Origin: Rhizobium herbae
Lineage (GTDB): Bacteria > Pseudomonadota > Alphaproteobacteria > Rhizobiales > Rhizobiaceae
Reading direction: 5' to 3'
DNA length: 64,000 nucleotides
NCBI RefSeq assembly: GCF_019511375.1
Contig: NZ_JAEUAO010000005.1
Coordinates: 1-64,000, forward strand
The translations under genes were made by a program, and so were the position numbers. The notes under the pieces were generated by a model. It made no database searches. It had not been told where the DNA came from and saw only the letters and a program-made list of their open reading frames with translations. Position 1 is the first letter of the stretch. Every line of letters begins with the position of its first letter. Positions 18,968 to 28,271 of the stretch are shown piece after piece.

Positions 18968-19576
18968 ATGGCAGACCAGCAAGCCACGCGCACCGGCAGC
19001 GTTTCGCGCAAGACCAACGAAACCTCGGTTGCCGTGACCGTCAACATTGACGGCACCGGCACATCGCGCATTTCGACGGGCGTCGGCTTCTTCGACCATA
19101 TGCTGGAACAGCTTTCCCGCCATTCGCTGATCGACATGGACATCGTCGCCGACGGCGACCGGCATGTCGACGACCACCACACGGTGGAAGACACCGGCAT
19201 CGCCATCGGCCAGGCCCTCTCCAAGGCGCTCGGCGACCGGCGCGGGATCACCCGCTACGCTTCGCTCGACCTTGCCATGGACGAGACGATGACGCGCGCC
19301 GCCGTGGATGTGTCCGGCCGGCCGTTCCTTGTCTGGAACGTCGCATTCTCGGCGCCGAAGATCGGCACCTTCGATACGGAACTGGTGCGCGAGTTCTTCC
19401 AGGCGCTGGCGCAGCATGGCGGCATCACGCTGCATGTGCAGAACATCTACGGCGCGAACAACCATCATATCTCCGAAACCTGCTTCAAGGCCGTTGCCCG
19501 CGTGCTTCGCACGGCAACAGAGATCGATCCGCGCCAGGCGGGCCGCGTTCCCTCCACCAAGGGAACGCTGGTCTGA
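18968..19576 (+). CDS. hisB: Imidazoleglycerol-phosphate dehydratase
   Basis: A 202-residue monofunctional HisB, catalysing the sixth step of histidine synthesis, without the phosphatase domain found in enterics. The metal-binding motifs [12 protein letters not shown] and NNHHISET are intact, and [12 protein letters not shown] is typical. The ATG at 18968 has GGGAGA at 18957-18962. It is the first gene of a histidine operon (hisB, DUF2628 gene, hisH, hisA, hisF, hisE) running to coaA and is divergent from hslV. Confidence 0.97.
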   Translation: MADQQATRTGSVSRKTNETSVAVTVNIDGTGTSRISTGVGFFDHMLEQLSRHSLIDMDIVADGDRHVDDHHTVEDTGIAIGQALSKALGDRRGITRYASLDLAMDETMTRAAVDVSGRPFLVWNVAFSAPKIGTFDTELVREFFQALAQHGGITLHVQNIYGANNHHISETCFKAVARVLRTATEIDPRQAGRVPSTKGTLV

Positions 19577-19602
19577 CCCGCCCAGTTTGAAAGTTGGCTG
19601 AT

Positions 19603-20076
19603 ATGGCCTCCTATCTGGTCCTGACACCGCCCGCCGCCCTCAAAAATGATGAGGATGCGCGGTTCATTGCCGACAAGTTTTCCTGGATTGCCTTCCTCTT
19701 CCCGGCGATCTGGCTGCTCTTCAAGCGGCAGTGGATTGCCGGCATTGTCGTTGTAATCCTGCAGTCGATCGTGGCAATTCTCACCTCCGAGCCCCGCGCC
19801 ATGCTGGCAGGGCTGCTGATCGAGCTGGCACTGCGCCTTCTGGTCGCCCTCGAAGGTCCGGCCTTTGTTGCCCGGCGTCTGGAAGCTGACGGCTGGACGC
19901 TCCAGTCGGTCATCGCGACCGATGATCTGACCCTTGCCGAAATGATCTACGACCACGAAACGGCTGCGCATGCGCCGGGCGATTCCGGGTGGCAGCCCCC
20001 GGCGCTACCACAAACGACGGCAAAATCCGAAGGTCGCACGGCTTTCGGACTGTTTGAGAATTATGGAGAACGCTGA
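19603..20076 (+). CDS. DUF2628 membrane protein within the his operon
   Basis: A 157-residue DUF2628 protein with a short N-terminal soluble part and three hydrophobic segments between about residues 28 and 90 ([47 protein letters not shown]), then a hydrophilic tail. ATG 19603 is preferred over TTG 19594 as the family usually begins MASYLV. Its stop overlaps the hisH start (TGATG at 20074-20078), so it is translated with the histidine genes. The position is conserved in rhizobia, but no role in histidine metabolism is known to me. Confidence 0.85.
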   Translation: MASYLVLTPPAALKNDEDARFIADKFSWIAFLFPAIWLLFKRQWIAGIVVVILQSIVAILTSEPRAMLAGLLIELALRLLVALEGPAFVARRLEADGWTLQSVIATDDLTLAEMIYDHETAAHAPGDSGWQPPALPQTTAKSEGRTAFGLFENYGER

Positions 20077-20726
20077 TGCGCGTTGCGATCATCGACTATG
20101 GATCCGGCAACCTGCGCTCGGCGACCAAGGCATTCGAGCGTGCAGCGCGTGAAGCCGGCCTGGACGCCGAGATCGAGCTCACCGACAAGGCCGACCGCGT
20201 CGCGAGCGCGGACCGTATCGTCCTGCCCGGCGTCGGCGCCTATGCCGACTGCCGCCGTGGTCTCGACGCCGTCGAGGGCATGCAGGAGGCCCTGACGGAA
20301 GCGGTCGAAAAATCCGCCCGCCCCTTCCTCGGCATCTGCGTTGGCATGCAGCTGATGTCGTCGCGCGGCCTTGAAAAGACAACGACGCAAGGATTGGGCT
20401 GGATCAAGGGCGACGTCGTCGAGATGGTGCCAACCGATCCCACGCTGAAGATCCCGCAGATCGGCTGGAACACGCTGGAGCTGATGAAACCGCATCCGCT
20501 GTTTGCCGGCATCAGGACCGGCGAGGACGGCCTGCACGCCTATTTCGTTCATTCCTACCATCTCGCCGTCGACAACCCGGACGATCTGGTTGCGACCACC
20601 GCCTATGGCGGCGCGGTGACCGCCTTCGTCGCGAAAGGCAACAAGGCGGGCGCGCAGTTCCATCCGGAAAAGAGCCAGACGCTCGGCCTCGCCCTCATCT
20701 CGAATTTTCTGCGCTGGAAGCCCTGA
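20076..20726 (+). CDS. hisH: Imidazole glycerol phosphate synthase, glutaminase subunit
   Basis: A 216-residue class I glutamine amidotransferase that supplies ammonia to HisF. The nucleophile Cys lies in [11 protein letters not shown], and the His-Glu pair in AQFHPEKSQ, all in normal spacing; VDYGSGN-like residues (IDYGSGNL) are at the N-terminus. It starts at the TGATG overlap with the DUF2628 gene and ends one base before hisA. HisH-HisF make IGP and AICAR. Confidence 0.97.
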   Translation: MRVAIIDYGSGNLRSATKAFERAAREAGLDAEIELTDKADRVASADRIVLPGVGAYADCRRGLDAVEGMQEALTEAVEKSARPFLGICVGMQLMSSRGLEKTTTQGLGWIKGDVVEMVPTDPTLKIPQIGWNTLELMKPHPLFAGIRTGEDGLHAYFVHSYHLAVDNPDDLVATTAYGGAVTAFVAKGNKAGAQFHPEKSQTLGLALISNFLRWKP

Positions 20727-20727
20727 C

Positions 20728-21471
20728 ATGATCCTTTTTCCCGCCATCGACCTCAAAGACGGCCAGTGCGTGCGCCTCAAGCTCGGCGACATGGAACAGG
20801 CGACCGTCTACAATCCGGACCCCGGCGCTCAGGCGAAGGCGTTCGAGGACCAGGGGTTCGAATGGCTGCATGTGGTCGATCTCAACGGCGCCTTTGCCGG
20901 CGAGACGGTCAACGGGGCGGCCGTCGACGCGATCCTCAAAGCGACCAGAAATCCGGTGCAGCTCGGCGGCGGCATCCGCACGCTCGATCATATCGAAAAC
21001 TGGCTGTCGCGCGGGCTTGCGCGCGTCATTCTCGGCACCGTTGCCGTACGCGACCCGGCGCTGGTGATCGAGGCCTGCCGGAAATTCCCGGGCAAGGTCG
21101 CCGTCGGCATCGATGCCAAGGGCGGCAAGGTGGCGGTCGAAGGCTGGGCGGAGGCCTCGGAACTGGGCGTCATCGAGCTGGCCAGGAAATTCGAGGGAGC
21201 CGGCGTTTCGGCAATCATCTATACTGATATCGATCGCGACGGCATCCTCACTGGTATCAACTGGGCGTCGACCCTGGAGCTGGCAGACGCAGTATCGATC
21301 CCGGTCATCGCGTCGGGCGGCCTTGCCTCGATGGGCGATATCCGCCGCATGCTTGAACCCGACGCAGTGAAACTCGAAGGCGCCATTTCCGGCCGCGCGC
21401 TTTATGACGGGCGCATCGATCCGGCCGAGGCGCTGGCGCTCATTCGCAGCGCGAAAGGAAAAGCGGCATGA
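20728..21471 (+). CDS. hisA: Phosphoribosyl-formimino-AICAR-P isomerase
   Basis: A 247-residue (beta-alpha)8 barrel that isomerises ProFAR to PRFAR. Catalytic Asp residues are present in the N-terminal [11 protein letters not shown] and in IYTDIDRDG, and the phosphate-binding loops GGGIRT and ASGGL are intact. Its stop overlaps by ATGA (21468-21471) with a 24-codon reading frame that resembles the start of hisF, described separately. Normal length and context. Confidence 0.97.
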   Translation: MILFPAIDLKDGQCVRLKLGDMEQATVYNPDPGAQAKAFEDQGFEWLHVVDLNGAFAGETVNGAAVDAILKATRNPVQLGGGIRTLDHIENWLSRGLARVILGTVAVRDPALVIEACRKFPGKVAVGIDAKGGKVAVEGWAEASELGVIELARKFEGAGVSAIIYTDIDRDGILTGINWASTLELADAVSIPVIASGGLASMGDIRRMLEPDAVKLEGAISGRALYDGRIDPAEALALIRSAKGKAA

Positions 21472-21542
21472 CTTCAAAAGCCCGTGTCATCCCCTGCCTC
21501 AATGTCAAGGACGCGCAAACCAGGAAGGAGGCCGTCCTATGA
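21468..21542 (+). CDS. 24-residue leader frame duplicating the hisF N-terminus
   Basis: An open frame from ATG 21468 (overlapping the hisA stop as ATGA) to TGA 21540-21542 (overlapping the hisF start as ATGA). Its product begins [16 protein letters not shown], closely matching His[17 protein letters not shown]; 37 of the first 45 bases agree with those at 21539. The two copies are 71 bases apart, not a multiple of three, so the upstream copy cannot read into hisF. It is best explained as a partial tandem duplication of the hisF 5' end, now a coupling leader. Whether the peptide has a role is unknown. Confidence 0.55.
   Translation: MTSKARVIPCLNVKDAQTRKEAVL
21522..21531 (+). promoter_or_regulatory. 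Strong ribosome binding site of hisF
   Basis: AGGAAGGAGG lies seven bases before ATG 21539. It is inside the leader frame and fixes the hisF start downstream rather than at 21468. Confidence 0.8.
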
Positions 21543-22315
21543 CCCTCAAGGCCCGTGTCATCCCCTGCCTGGACGTCAAGGACGGCCGCGTCGTCAAGGG
21601 CGTCAGCTTCGTTGACCTGATCGATGCCGGCGACCCCGTCGAATCGGCCAAGGCCTATGATGCCGCCGGTGCCGATGAACTCTGTTTCCTCGACATCACC
21701 GCCTCCTCGGACAACCGCGACACCATCTTCGACGTCGTGGCGCGGACTGCGGACCATTGTTTCATGCCGCTCACCGTCGGGGGCGGCGTGCGCACGGTTG
21801 CCGATATCCGCAAGCTGCTGCTCTCCGGCGCCGACAAGGTCTCGATCAACTCGGCCGCGGTGAAGAATCCTGATTTCGTCGCCGAGGCGGCCGACAAGTT
21901 CGGCAACCAGTGCATCGTCGTCTCGATCGATTCCAAGAAGGTCTCGCAGCCCGGCGAGGAAGACCGCTGGGAAATCTTCACCCATGGCGGACGCCAGGCG
22001 ACCGGTATCGATGCTGTCGGCTTTGCCGAAAAGATGGTGGAGCGCGGTGCCGGCGAGCTGCTCTTGACCTCGATGGACCGCGACGGCCAGAAGACCGGCT
22101 ACGACATTGCGCTCACCCGCACCATTGCCGACCGCGTTTCCGTGCCGGTCATCGCCTCGGGCGGCGTTGGCAATCTCGACCACATGGTGGAAGGCATTCG
22201 CGACGGGCATGCAACGGCGGTACTTGCCGCCTCGATCTTCCATTTCGGCACCTATAGCATCGGCGAGGCCAAGCGCTATATGGCAGAGCATGGCATCGCC
22301 ATGCGGCTGGACTGA
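21539..22315 (+). CDS. hisF: Imidazole glycerol phosphate synthase, cyclase subunit
   Basis: A 258-residue (beta-alpha)8 barrel cyclase, partner of HisH. Catalytic Asp11 is in PCLDVKDG and the second Asp in [14 protein letters not shown] and ASGGVGN are the phosphate loops. The start at 21539 has a strong AGGAAGGAGG site. Unlike its neighbours it is separated from hisA by a 67-base segment that carries a decayed copy of its own first codons. The protein itself is complete and looks normal. Confidence 0.97.
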   Translation: MTLKARVIPCLDVKDGRVVKGVSFVDLIDAGDPVESAKAYDAAGADELCFLDITASSDNRDTIFDVVARTADHCFMPLTVGGGVRTVADIRKLLLSGADKVSINSAAVKNPDFVAEAADKFGNQCIVVSIDSKKVSQPGEEDRWEIFTHGGRQATGIDAVGFAEKMVERGAGELLLTSMDRDGQKTGYDIALTRTIADRVSVPVIASGGVGNLDHMVEGIRDGHATAVLAASIFHFGTYSIGEAKRYMAEHGIAMRLD

Positions 22316-22333
22316 GCGGCAGGACGGAAACAG

Positions 22334-22648
22334 ATGAGCGACTTTTCCCTTTCCAGCCTCGAGGCGATCGTCGCCGAGCGTGCCACGGCGTCGCCGGAGA
22401 ACTCCTGGACGGCGAAACTGGTTGCCCATGGCCAGGCGAAGGCGGCGAAGAAGCTGGGCGAGGAAGCGGTGGAAACCGTGATCGCCGCAATCAGCAACGA
22501 TCGCGCCAATCTGGTCGCGGAGAGCGCCGACCTGCTCTATCACCTTATGGTCGTATTGAAAATTGCTGATGTTCCGTTGCAGGATGTGATGAGCGAGCTC
22601 GAACGGCGCACCAGCCAGTCGGGCCTCCAGGAAAAGGCGAGCCGGTAG
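22334..22648 (+). CDS. hisE: Phosphoribosyl-ATP diphosphatase
   Basis: A 104-residue all-alpha MazG-like pyrophosphatase, the second step of histidine synthesis, in the monofunctional form. The metal-binding [10 protein letters not shown] and [11 protein letters not shown] motifs are present. It follows hisF by 18 bases and precedes coaA by 7, so it belongs to the same operon. hisI is not in the window, as is usual in rhizobia. Confidence 0.95.
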   Translation: MSDFSLSSLEAIVAERATASPENSWTAKLVAHGQAKAAKKLGEEAVETVIAAISNDRANLVAESADLLYHLMVVLKIADVPLQDVMSELERRTSQSGLQEKASR

Positions 22649-22655
22649 ACAGTTC

Positions 22656-23651
22656 ATGACCATCGCGGCAAAAGACCGGGGACCGGCCGACATTCCGGAT
22701 CATTTCGGCAACACCGACTATTCCCCCTATCGTTTCTTCTCGGCCGATGAATGGTCCCGCTTCCGCGCCGACACGCCCTTGACGCTGACGGCCGACGAGG
22801 TCCAGCGGCTGCGCTCGCTCAACGACCCCGTCGATCTCGACGAAGTCCGGCGCATCTACCTGTCTCTGTCGCGGCTTCTGTCGGCCCATGTCGAATCCTC
22901 GCAGATGCTGTTTGCACAGCGGCAGCGTTTCCTCAGCATGTCGGGCGAGGCAAAAACGCCGTTCGTCATCGGTATTGCCGGTTCGGTCGCCGTCGGAAAA
23001 TCCACCACGGCCCGTATTCTCGCCGAACTTCTCTCGCGCTGGCCATCCAGCCCGAAGGTCGATCTGGTGACGACCGACGGTTTCCTCTTTCCCAATGCGA
23101 CGCTGCTTCGGGAAAACATGATGGACCGCAAGGGCTTTCCCGAGAGCTATGACATAGGCGCGCTCCTGCGCTTCCTGTCGGCGATCAAGGCCGGCCAGCC
23201 GAACGTCAGGGCGCCAAGCTATTCGCACCTGACCTATGACGTGCTGCCGGACCAGTTCCAGGTCATCGATCGGCCTGATATCCTCATTTTCGAAGGTATC
23301 AACGTGCTGCAGTCGCGCAACCTGCCGGCAGACGGCAAGATCGTTCCGATGGTCTCGGATTTCTTCGATTTCTCGATCTATATCGACGCCGAGGAAAGCC
23401 TGATCCACAGCTGGTACGTCGATCGTTTCATGCGCCTGCGCCAGACAGCTTTCCGCAATCCGGATTCCTTCTTCAAGCGCTATGCCGAGGTCAGCGAGGA
23501 GGAAGCGCTCTCGATCGCCGAAGGGCTCTGGCACAACATCAACCTGAAGAATTTGCGCCAGAACATCCTGCCGACCCGGCCGCGGGCCGACCTCATCCTG
23601 CAGAAGGGCCCCAATCACCTCACCGAGACGGTGGCGCTGCGCAAACTGTAA
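22656..23651 (+). CDS. coaA: Pantothenate kinase (type I)
   Basis: A 331-residue bacterial type I pantothenate kinase, the first step of coenzyme A synthesis. Walker [10 protein letters not shown] lies at 109-117, and the family signatures [19 protein letters not shown] and EGINVLQ are intact. It ends the histidine operon, seven bases after hisE. The downstream AlkB-like gene converges with only three bases between stops, leaving no room for a separate terminator. Confidence 0.96.
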   Translation: MTIAAKDRGPADIPDHFGNTDYSPYRFFSADEWSRFRADTPLTLTADEVQRLRSLNDPVDLDEVRRIYLSLSRLLSAHVESSQMLFAQRQRFLSMSGEAKTPFVIGIAGSVAVGKSTTARILAELLSRWPSSPKVDLVTTDGFLFPNATLLRENMMDRKGFPESYDIGALLRFLSAIKAGQPNVRAPSYSHLTYDVLPDQFQVIDRPDILIFEGINVLQSRNLPADGKIVPMVSDFFDFSIYIDAEESLIHSWYVDRFMRLRQTAFRNPDSFFKRYAEVSEEEALSIAEGLWHNINLKNLRQNILPTRPRADLILQKGPNHLTETVALRKL

Positions 23652-23654
23652 GGC

Positions 23655-24266
23655 TCAGACGGTGACCCGGCGAAGCGTCAGGTTGATGCGGCCACCGTTT
23701 TTCAGCAGCGTCGAGGTGTTGGGGTAGATCTTATCGACGCCGTGGAACGCAAGGCGCCCCTCGCCGCCCAGCACGACGACATCCCCGCTCGATAGCTTGA
23801 ACGACAGGGTTTTGTCACGTCTCTCCCGCCCGCCCACACGAAACAGGCAGCTATCGCCGAGCGAAATGGACACGACCGCCGTCTCAAGATCCTGCTCGTC
23901 GCGATCCTGATGCAAGCCCATGCGGGCATCCCCGGCATAGAAGTTGACGAGGCAGGCCTCTGGTTCCTTGGGCGAGCCGGAAACCGCGCGCCAGATGTCG
24001 AGAAGGACGGCCGGCATCGGCGGCCATGGCTTGCCGGTAACGGGGTGCTCATGCTGATAACGATAGCCGCGCTCCCTGTCCGTCACCCAGCCGAGCGCGC
24101 CGCAATTGGTCATCCGCACGGACAGCGGCTTTCCGGTCTTGGGCATCGCCGGCACAAACAGCGGAGCCTCCGCGACGATGGCGCGAATACTCTCGACCAT
24201 CGCTTCCTGCTTCTCGCGATCGAGAAAGCCGGGGATATGGCGAATACCCTGGGGCAGGCTGCGCAT
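23655..24266 (-). CDS. AlkB-like Fe(II)/2-oxoglutarate dioxygenase
   Basis: A 203-residue dioxygenase of the AlkB family, which repairs alkylated bases by oxidative demethylation. The iron ligands are H119 and D121 (GLHQDRDE) and H175 (FHGVDKI), and the 2-oxoglutarate arginines are R193 and R199 (GRINLTLRR). The start at 24266 gives the usual N-terminus and lies eight bases after the stop of the upstream chimera; a longer frame to 24374 would run back over that gene. I omit the symbol alkB because several paralogues with different substrates exist in rhizobia. Confidence 0.9.
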   Translation of the reverse strand: MRSLPQGIRHIPGFLDREKQEAMVESIRAIVAEAPLFVPAMPKTGKPLSVRMTNCGALGWVTDRERGYRYQHEHPVTGKPWPPMPAVLLDIWRAVSGSPKEPEACLVNFYAGDARMGLHQDRDEQDLETAVVSISLGDSCLFRVGGRERRDKTLSFKLSSGDVVVLGGEGRLAFHGVDKIYPNTSTLLKNGGRINLTLRRVTV

Positions 24267-24274
24267 GGAAAAGC

Positions 24275-24772
24275 CTATTCCAGGCCGAGCACCGCGGGCG
24301 GCACGCCATAGCGCTGCTGCCAGGCTGCATAACCGACATCCGTCGGGCCGACCATGTGATCGATCAGATTCCACCGACCGAACTGGAAGGTCGCCAGGCC
24401 ATAGACCGTCAGTCCGTCCATCATGTCGGATTCTCCCGCAAAACCGGTTCTTTCCGGATCGATCGCACCGCCGCCCGGCCGTTGCGGTTCGACCTGCACA
24501 AACGCCCAGTTCGGCGATACGCGCATCGTCGTCACCACGAATTCGACTGGTCCGCGCATCTCCGCTTCAACGGCGGGACGAAGGGTATCGAGGATCGCCG
24601 CCCGCTCCGCCGATCCCTTTTCCGGCTCACGAAACGGCTGGCCCAGCGCGGTTCCGCTCCATGCCGCCACGAGGGCAAAGCAAAGAAACAGTCGATTTGC
24701 CCTGGGCGCATCGTCATCACCGCCAATGCCGAATTTCTTTCCGGCATTCTTGATAAAGCTGAACAGACCCAT
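24275..24772 (-). CDS. Chimeric protein: Kbp/LysM-protein head on an exported protein
   Basis: The 165-residue frame begins with about 22 residues (MGLFSFIKNAGKKFGIGGDD) identical in type to the N-terminus of the BON-LysM (YgaU/Kbp) proteins. None of the BON or LysM domains follows. Instead, after residue 23 the frame passes into a signal-like hydrophobic stretch (RLFLCFALVAAWSGTALG, 27-44) and a domain of about 115 residues ending PPAVLGLE that I do not recognise. A good site, GGGAGA, precedes ATG 24772. The simplest reading is a deletion that fused the start of a kbp gene to a neighbouring secreted-protein gene, near 24700-24710. Export may still work. Confidence 0.7.
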   Translation of the reverse strand: MGLFSFIKNAGKKFGIGGDDDAPRANRLFLCFALVAAWSGTALGQPFREPEKGSAERAAILDTLRPAVEAEMRGPVEFVVTTMRVSPNWAFVQVEPQRPGGGAIDPERTGFAGESDMMDGLTVYGLATFQFGRWNLIDHMVGPTDVGYAAWQQRYGVPPAVLGLE

Positions 24773-24848
24773 GGCATTTCTCCCTTTATGGCTCCAGCCT
24801 GGCAGCGTGCGGTGAGGCGCAAAAACAAGGCCGGCGTGTAAGATGCGC

Positions 24849-25283
24849 TCATTCGTTTTCGGGACGGCCGCGCATCTTCTTGACTTCGCTGCGCCCGGTC
24901 TTTTCCTTCAGGCGGCGCTCGATCGAACCCTTCGTCGGCCCGGTCTTTCGCCGCGGCGGCGGCGGGGGCTCCGCCGCCTTGAGGATCAGCTCCTTCAACC
25001 GCTCGCGCGCATCCTCGCGATTGCGCTCCTGGCTGCGGAAGCGGCTTGCCTCGATCATCAGGACACCGTCCTTTGACACTTTGCGACCGGCGAGCTTGAT
25101 CGCATTGTTGCGCACCCGCTCCGGCAAGGCGGGCGATGCCTTGATTCCATAGAAAAGCTGGACGGCTGTCGAGACCTTGTTGACGTTCTGCCCGCCCGGA
25201 CCGCCAGCCAGCACGAATTGCTCCGTCAGCTCCCAGCCGGCGATGACGATGTTGTCGTTGATGTAAAGCGGATCGCTGGCCAT
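24849..25283 (-). CDS. arfB: Ribosome-rescue peptidyl-tRNA hydrolase ArfB
   Basis: A 144-residue codon-independent release-factor-like protein. The catalytic GGQ motif lies in GGPGGQNVNK (30-32) and the protein ends with a Lys/Arg-rich tail (KKMRGRPENE) that in this family inserts into the empty mRNA channel of stalled ribosomes. No stop-codon recognition domain is present, which separates it from RF1/RF2. It stands on the minus strand between pckA's terminator and the chimeric gene. Confidence 0.93.
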   Translation of the reverse strand: MASDPLYINDNIVIAGWELTEQFVLAGGPGGQNVNKVSTAVQLFYGIKASPALPERVRNNAIKLAGRKVSKDGVLMIEASRFRSQERNREDARERLKELILKAAEPPPPPRRKTGPTKGSIERRLKEKTGRSEVKKMRGRPENE

Positions 25284-25354
25284 GACGTTCTTCCTTCCTC
25301 CGCTCTATCTCACAGGATGGCGAAGTTGAAAACGCATGAAGCGCCAGACAGACG

Positions 25355-25382
25355 AAAACCCGGCCTTCTCAAGCCGGGTTTC
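25355..25382 (-). terminator. Rho-independent terminator of pckA
   Basis: Stem AAACCCGGC / GCCGGGTTT (25356-25364 and 25373-25381) with an eight-base loop, about 40 bases after the pckA stop. The T-rich side is on the minus strand, but only short, so a hairpin that works in both directions is possible. Confidence 0.75.
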
Positions 25383-25422
25383 ACGTGAATCATAGCCGGC
25401 GATTTAAGTCCGCCTGTCTTTT

Positions 25423-27033
25423 TTATTCCGCAGCGAGCTTGGTGCCCGGGGCAGCATCGCGGACGCTGCCATCAACATGGTTTTCGAACTTGGCGAAATT
25501 TGCAACGAACATATCCACCAGCTTGGTGGCCTGCGCGTCATAGGCGGCGCCGTCGCTCCAGGTCGAGCGCGGATCGAGGATCTTGCCGTCGACGCCGGGA
25601 ACGGCCACAGGCACGGCGAAGCCGAAATTGCCGTCCGTGCGGAATTCGGCCGATGCCAGCGAGCCGTCAAGTGCCGCCGCAAGCAGTGCCCGCGTCGCCT
25701 TGATCGGCATGCGGCTTCCGGTGCCATAGGCGCCCCCGGTCCAGCCGGTGTTGACCAGCCAGCAATTGACGCCATGCTCGGCAATCAGCGTCTTCAGGAG
25801 ATTGCCGTATTCGGACGGATGGCGCGGCATGAAGGGTGCGCCGAAACAGGTCGAGAAGGTCGCTTCCGGTTCCGTCACGCCCTTTTCGGTGCCCGCCACC
25901 TTGGCGGTGTAACCGGAGAGGAAGTGATACATCGCCTGATCCGGAGTCAGCCGCGCGATCGGTGGCATCACGCCGAAGGCATCCGCTGTCAGCATGATAA
26001 TCGTGCGCGGATGGCCCGCAGTGCCGGTCTTGCTGGCATTCGGGATGAAGTCCAACGGATAGGCGCAGCGGGTGTTTTCGGTCAGTGAGCCGTCGTTGAA
26101 ATCCGGCACGCGGTTCTCGTCGAGAACGACGTTCTCGAGCACGGTGCCGAAGCGGCGCGTCGTTGCGAAGATTTCCGGCTCGGCTTCGGCCGACAGCCGA
26201 ATGGTCTTGGCGTAGCAGCCGCCTTCGAAATTGAAGATGCCGTCCTCGCCCCAGCCATGCTCGTCATCACCGATGAGCGTGCGCTTCGGATCGGCAGAAA
26301 GCGTCGTCTTGCCAGTCCCCGAAAGACCGAAGAAGACCGCCGAGTCGCCCTCCGGGCCGACATTGGCGGAGCAATGCATCGGCATTACCCGCTTCGCCGG
26401 CAGCAGATAGTTGAGCATCGTAAAGACCGACTTCTTCATCTCGCCGGCATAGGATGTACCGCCGATCAGGATGATTCCCTTGGTGAAATTGCAGGCGATC
26501 ACGGTTTCGGTGCGGCAACCATGGCGGGCAGGATCGCCCTTGAAATCCGGCAGGTCGATGATCGTCAGCTTCGGCGCGAAGGTGATGAGCGCTGCCTTTT
26601 CCGGACGGATCAGCAGGTTGCGGATGAACAGCGAATGCCAGGCGAATTCCGTAACGACGCGGGTCGCAAGAGCGTTTTCCGTGTCGGCGCCGCCGATCAG
26701 GTCCTGAACGTAGAGCGATTTGCCCTTAGCATGATCGAGCATGTCCTGGTGCAGGAGCTCGAAGTGTTCCGGCGACATCGCATTGTTGTTGTCCCACCAG
26801 ATTTCGTTCGCCGTATTGGCGTCGCGAACGACGAATTTGTCCTTGGGCGAACGGCCCGTATGCTGACCGGTCAGCGCCCGCACGGCACCGTGCGCGGTCA
26901 GCTGCGCTTCGCCGCGGCGCAGGATTTCCTCATAGAGTTCAGCAGTGCCAAAGTTATACCGAACCATGTCCAGGTTGGTGAAACCGATTGATTCCAGCCC
27001 AAGGGATGGGTTGCGAATGCCGAGTTCCTTCAT
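25423..27033 (-). CDS. pckA: Phosphoenolpyruvate carboxykinase (ATP)
   Basis: A 536-residue ATP-type PEPCK that converts oxaloacetate to PEP, the entry step of gluconeogenesis for growth on C4-dicarboxylates. The kinase-1a P-loop [13 protein letters not shown] and the metal motif [10 protein letters not shown] are intact, as are TGRSPKDKF and the RIAIRLTPD-like region. It is divergent from chvI; in rhizobia ChvI and the neighbouring PTS proteins influence pckA expression. The intergenic region upstream is AT-rich and holds repeated TTAATCG elements 30 bases apart. Confidence 0.97.
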   Translation of the reverse strand: MKELGIRNPSLGLESIGFTNLDMVRYNFGTAELYEEILRRGEAQLTAHGAVRALTGQHTGRSPKDKFVVRDANTANEIWWDNNNAMSPEHFELLHQDMLDHAKGKSLYVQDLIGGADTENALATRVVTEFAWHSLFIRNLLIRPEKAALITFAPKLTIIDLPDFKGDPARHGCRTETVIACNFTKGIILIGGTSYAGEMKKSVFTMLNYLLPAKRVMPMHCSANVGPEGDSAVFFGLSGTGKTTLSADPKRTLIGDDEHGWGEDGIFNFEGGCYAKTIRLSAEAEPEIFATTRRFGTVLENVVLDENRVPDFNDGSLTENTRCAYPLDFIPNASKTGTAGHPRTIIMLTADAFGVMPPIARLTPDQAMYHFLSGYTAKVAGTEKGVTEPEATFSTCFGAPFMPRHPSEYGNLLKTLIAEHGVNCWLVNTGWTGGAYGTGSRMPIKATRALLAAALDGSLASAEFRTDGNFGFAVPVAVPGVDGKILDPRSTWSDGAAYDAQATKLVDMFVANFAKFENHVDGSVRDAAPGTKLAAE

Positions 27034-27372
27034 GGTTCAGCTTTCCTCCGTGGTTTGCCGATAAAAGTAGAATGTTCGTGACATTAAAAGGCGCGGCTGG
27101 AAAAGACAAGGTTGCTGTCTCAAAAAATATAATAATTTCAGTATATTAATCGATTTAAAGGAATTTATTGCTTTTTTAATCGGTTGAATCAGCCCTTTCT
27201 GCGGCCCGTTTCTTCGGCGAAATCGCGCTTCCTGCAACCGTCGCATTGCTTTTGCATTTCACTTCGCCACAATTTGTTCCACCTTTATACTCAAGAACGC
27301 GTCGTACCGCAGCATGGCCCCGGATAGCCGGGCTGGCCTCGGAGGCGAAGTGAAATGGTGGAGCCCTATACG
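27034..27372. promoter_or_regulatory. pckA / chvI divergent intergenic region
   Basis: This 339-base gap holds an AT-rich block (about 27111-27185) with TTAATCG repeated at 27146 and 27176, exactly 30 bases apart. It must contain the divergent promoters of pckA and chvI. No confident -35/-10 pair was assigned. A 70-codon minus-strand frame here has no support and is not called. Confidence 0.5.
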
Positions 27373-28104
27373 ATGCAGACGATTGCACTTGTCGATGACG
27401 ACCGGAACATCCTGACCTCGGTGTCGATTGCGCTGGAAGCCGAAGGGTACAAGGTCGAAACCTATACCGACGGTGCTTCGGCCCTTGACGGCCTGCTTGC
27501 CCGGCCGCCGCAACTGGCCATATTCGACATCAAGATGCCACGCATGGACGGCATGGAACTCTTGCGCCGCCTGCGCCAGAAATCGGATGTTCCGGTGATA
27601 TTCCTGACCTCCAAGGATGAGGAGATCGACGAGCTGTTCGGCCTGAAGATGGGCGCCGACGATTTCATCACCAAGCCCTTCTCGCAGCGACTGCTGGTTG
27701 AACGCGTCAAGGCGATCCTGCGCCGCTCGGCCAACCGCGAAGCCGCGGCTGCGGCAAATTCCGGCGGCACCGCCAAGACCGCCGCCGATGTGCAGGCGCG
27801 TTCGCTGGAACGCGGCCAGCTATCGATGGACCAGGAACGTCACACCTGCACCTGGAAGAACGAGCCGGTCACGCTGACGGTCACCGAATTCCTCATCCTG
27901 CATTCGCTGGCGCAGCGCCCCGGCGTCGTAAAGAGCCGCGATTCCCTGATGGACGCGGCCTATGACGAGCAGGTCTATGTCGACGATCGCACGATCGACA
28001 GCCACATCAAGCGGCTGCGCAAGAAGTTCAAGATGGTCGACAATGACTTCGACATGATCGAGACGCTTTACGGCGTCGGCTATCGCTTCCGCGAATCGGC
28101 CTGA
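27373..28104 (+). CDS. chvI: Response regulator ChvI
   Basis: A 243-residue OmpR-type regulator. The receiver domain has D8-D10, phospho-acceptor D52 (FDIKMP) and K101 (ITKPFS); a low-complexity linker (about 118-140) leads to a winged-helix domain ending [10 protein letters not shown]. The sequence is very close to the ChvI of Agrobacterium and ExoR-ChvGI-controlled rhizobia, where it governs succinoglycan, motility, acid response and symbiosis. ATG 27373 is chosen (GGAG nine bases upstream); ATG 27355 would add six residues. Confidence 0.97.
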   Translation: MQTIALVDDDRNILTSVSIALEAEGYKVETYTDGASALDGLLARPPQLAIFDIKMPRMDGMELLRRLRQKSDVPVIFLTSKDEEIDELFGLKMGADDFITKPFSQRLLVERVKAILRRSANREAAAAANSGGTAKTAADVQARSLERGQLSMDQERHTCTWKNEPVTLTVTEFLILHSLAQRPGVVKSRDSLMDAAYDEQVYVDDRTIDSHIKRLRKKFKMVDNDFDMIETLYGVGYRFRESA

Positions 28105-28271
28105 CGAACGCCAAGCTGACACGGACGCGCGCCGGCGCCGCGGCCGACACTGGCATGGCTTGTCGCGGAACTGTATGATACGGCTCCGCGCCGGAGCGAA
28201 CCCCAAACGGTTTTCGCCATAATAGCCATATCCGTTGATATGCAGGAGCCGCGCGAGCGGGAGTTGAAGGC

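Larger units (their letters stand above)
21468..21583 (+). repeat. Imperfect tandem duplication of the hisF 5' end (period 71)
   Basis: Bases 21480-21499 and 21551-21570 are identical over 20 positions, and a further nine-base match (GTCAAGGAC) follows each copy. The first copy spans about 21468-21512, the second about 21539-21583. The upstream copy has diverged at eight of 45 positions. Confidence 0.85.

Noticed and set aside
22545..23618. Minus-strand frame opposite coaA
   Set aside because: coaA is complete on the plus strand and the reverse frame has no family features.
27037..27246. Small minus-strand frame upstream of pckA
   Set aside because: Low-complexity translation in an AT-rich promoter region, no start signal, no similarity that I can see.
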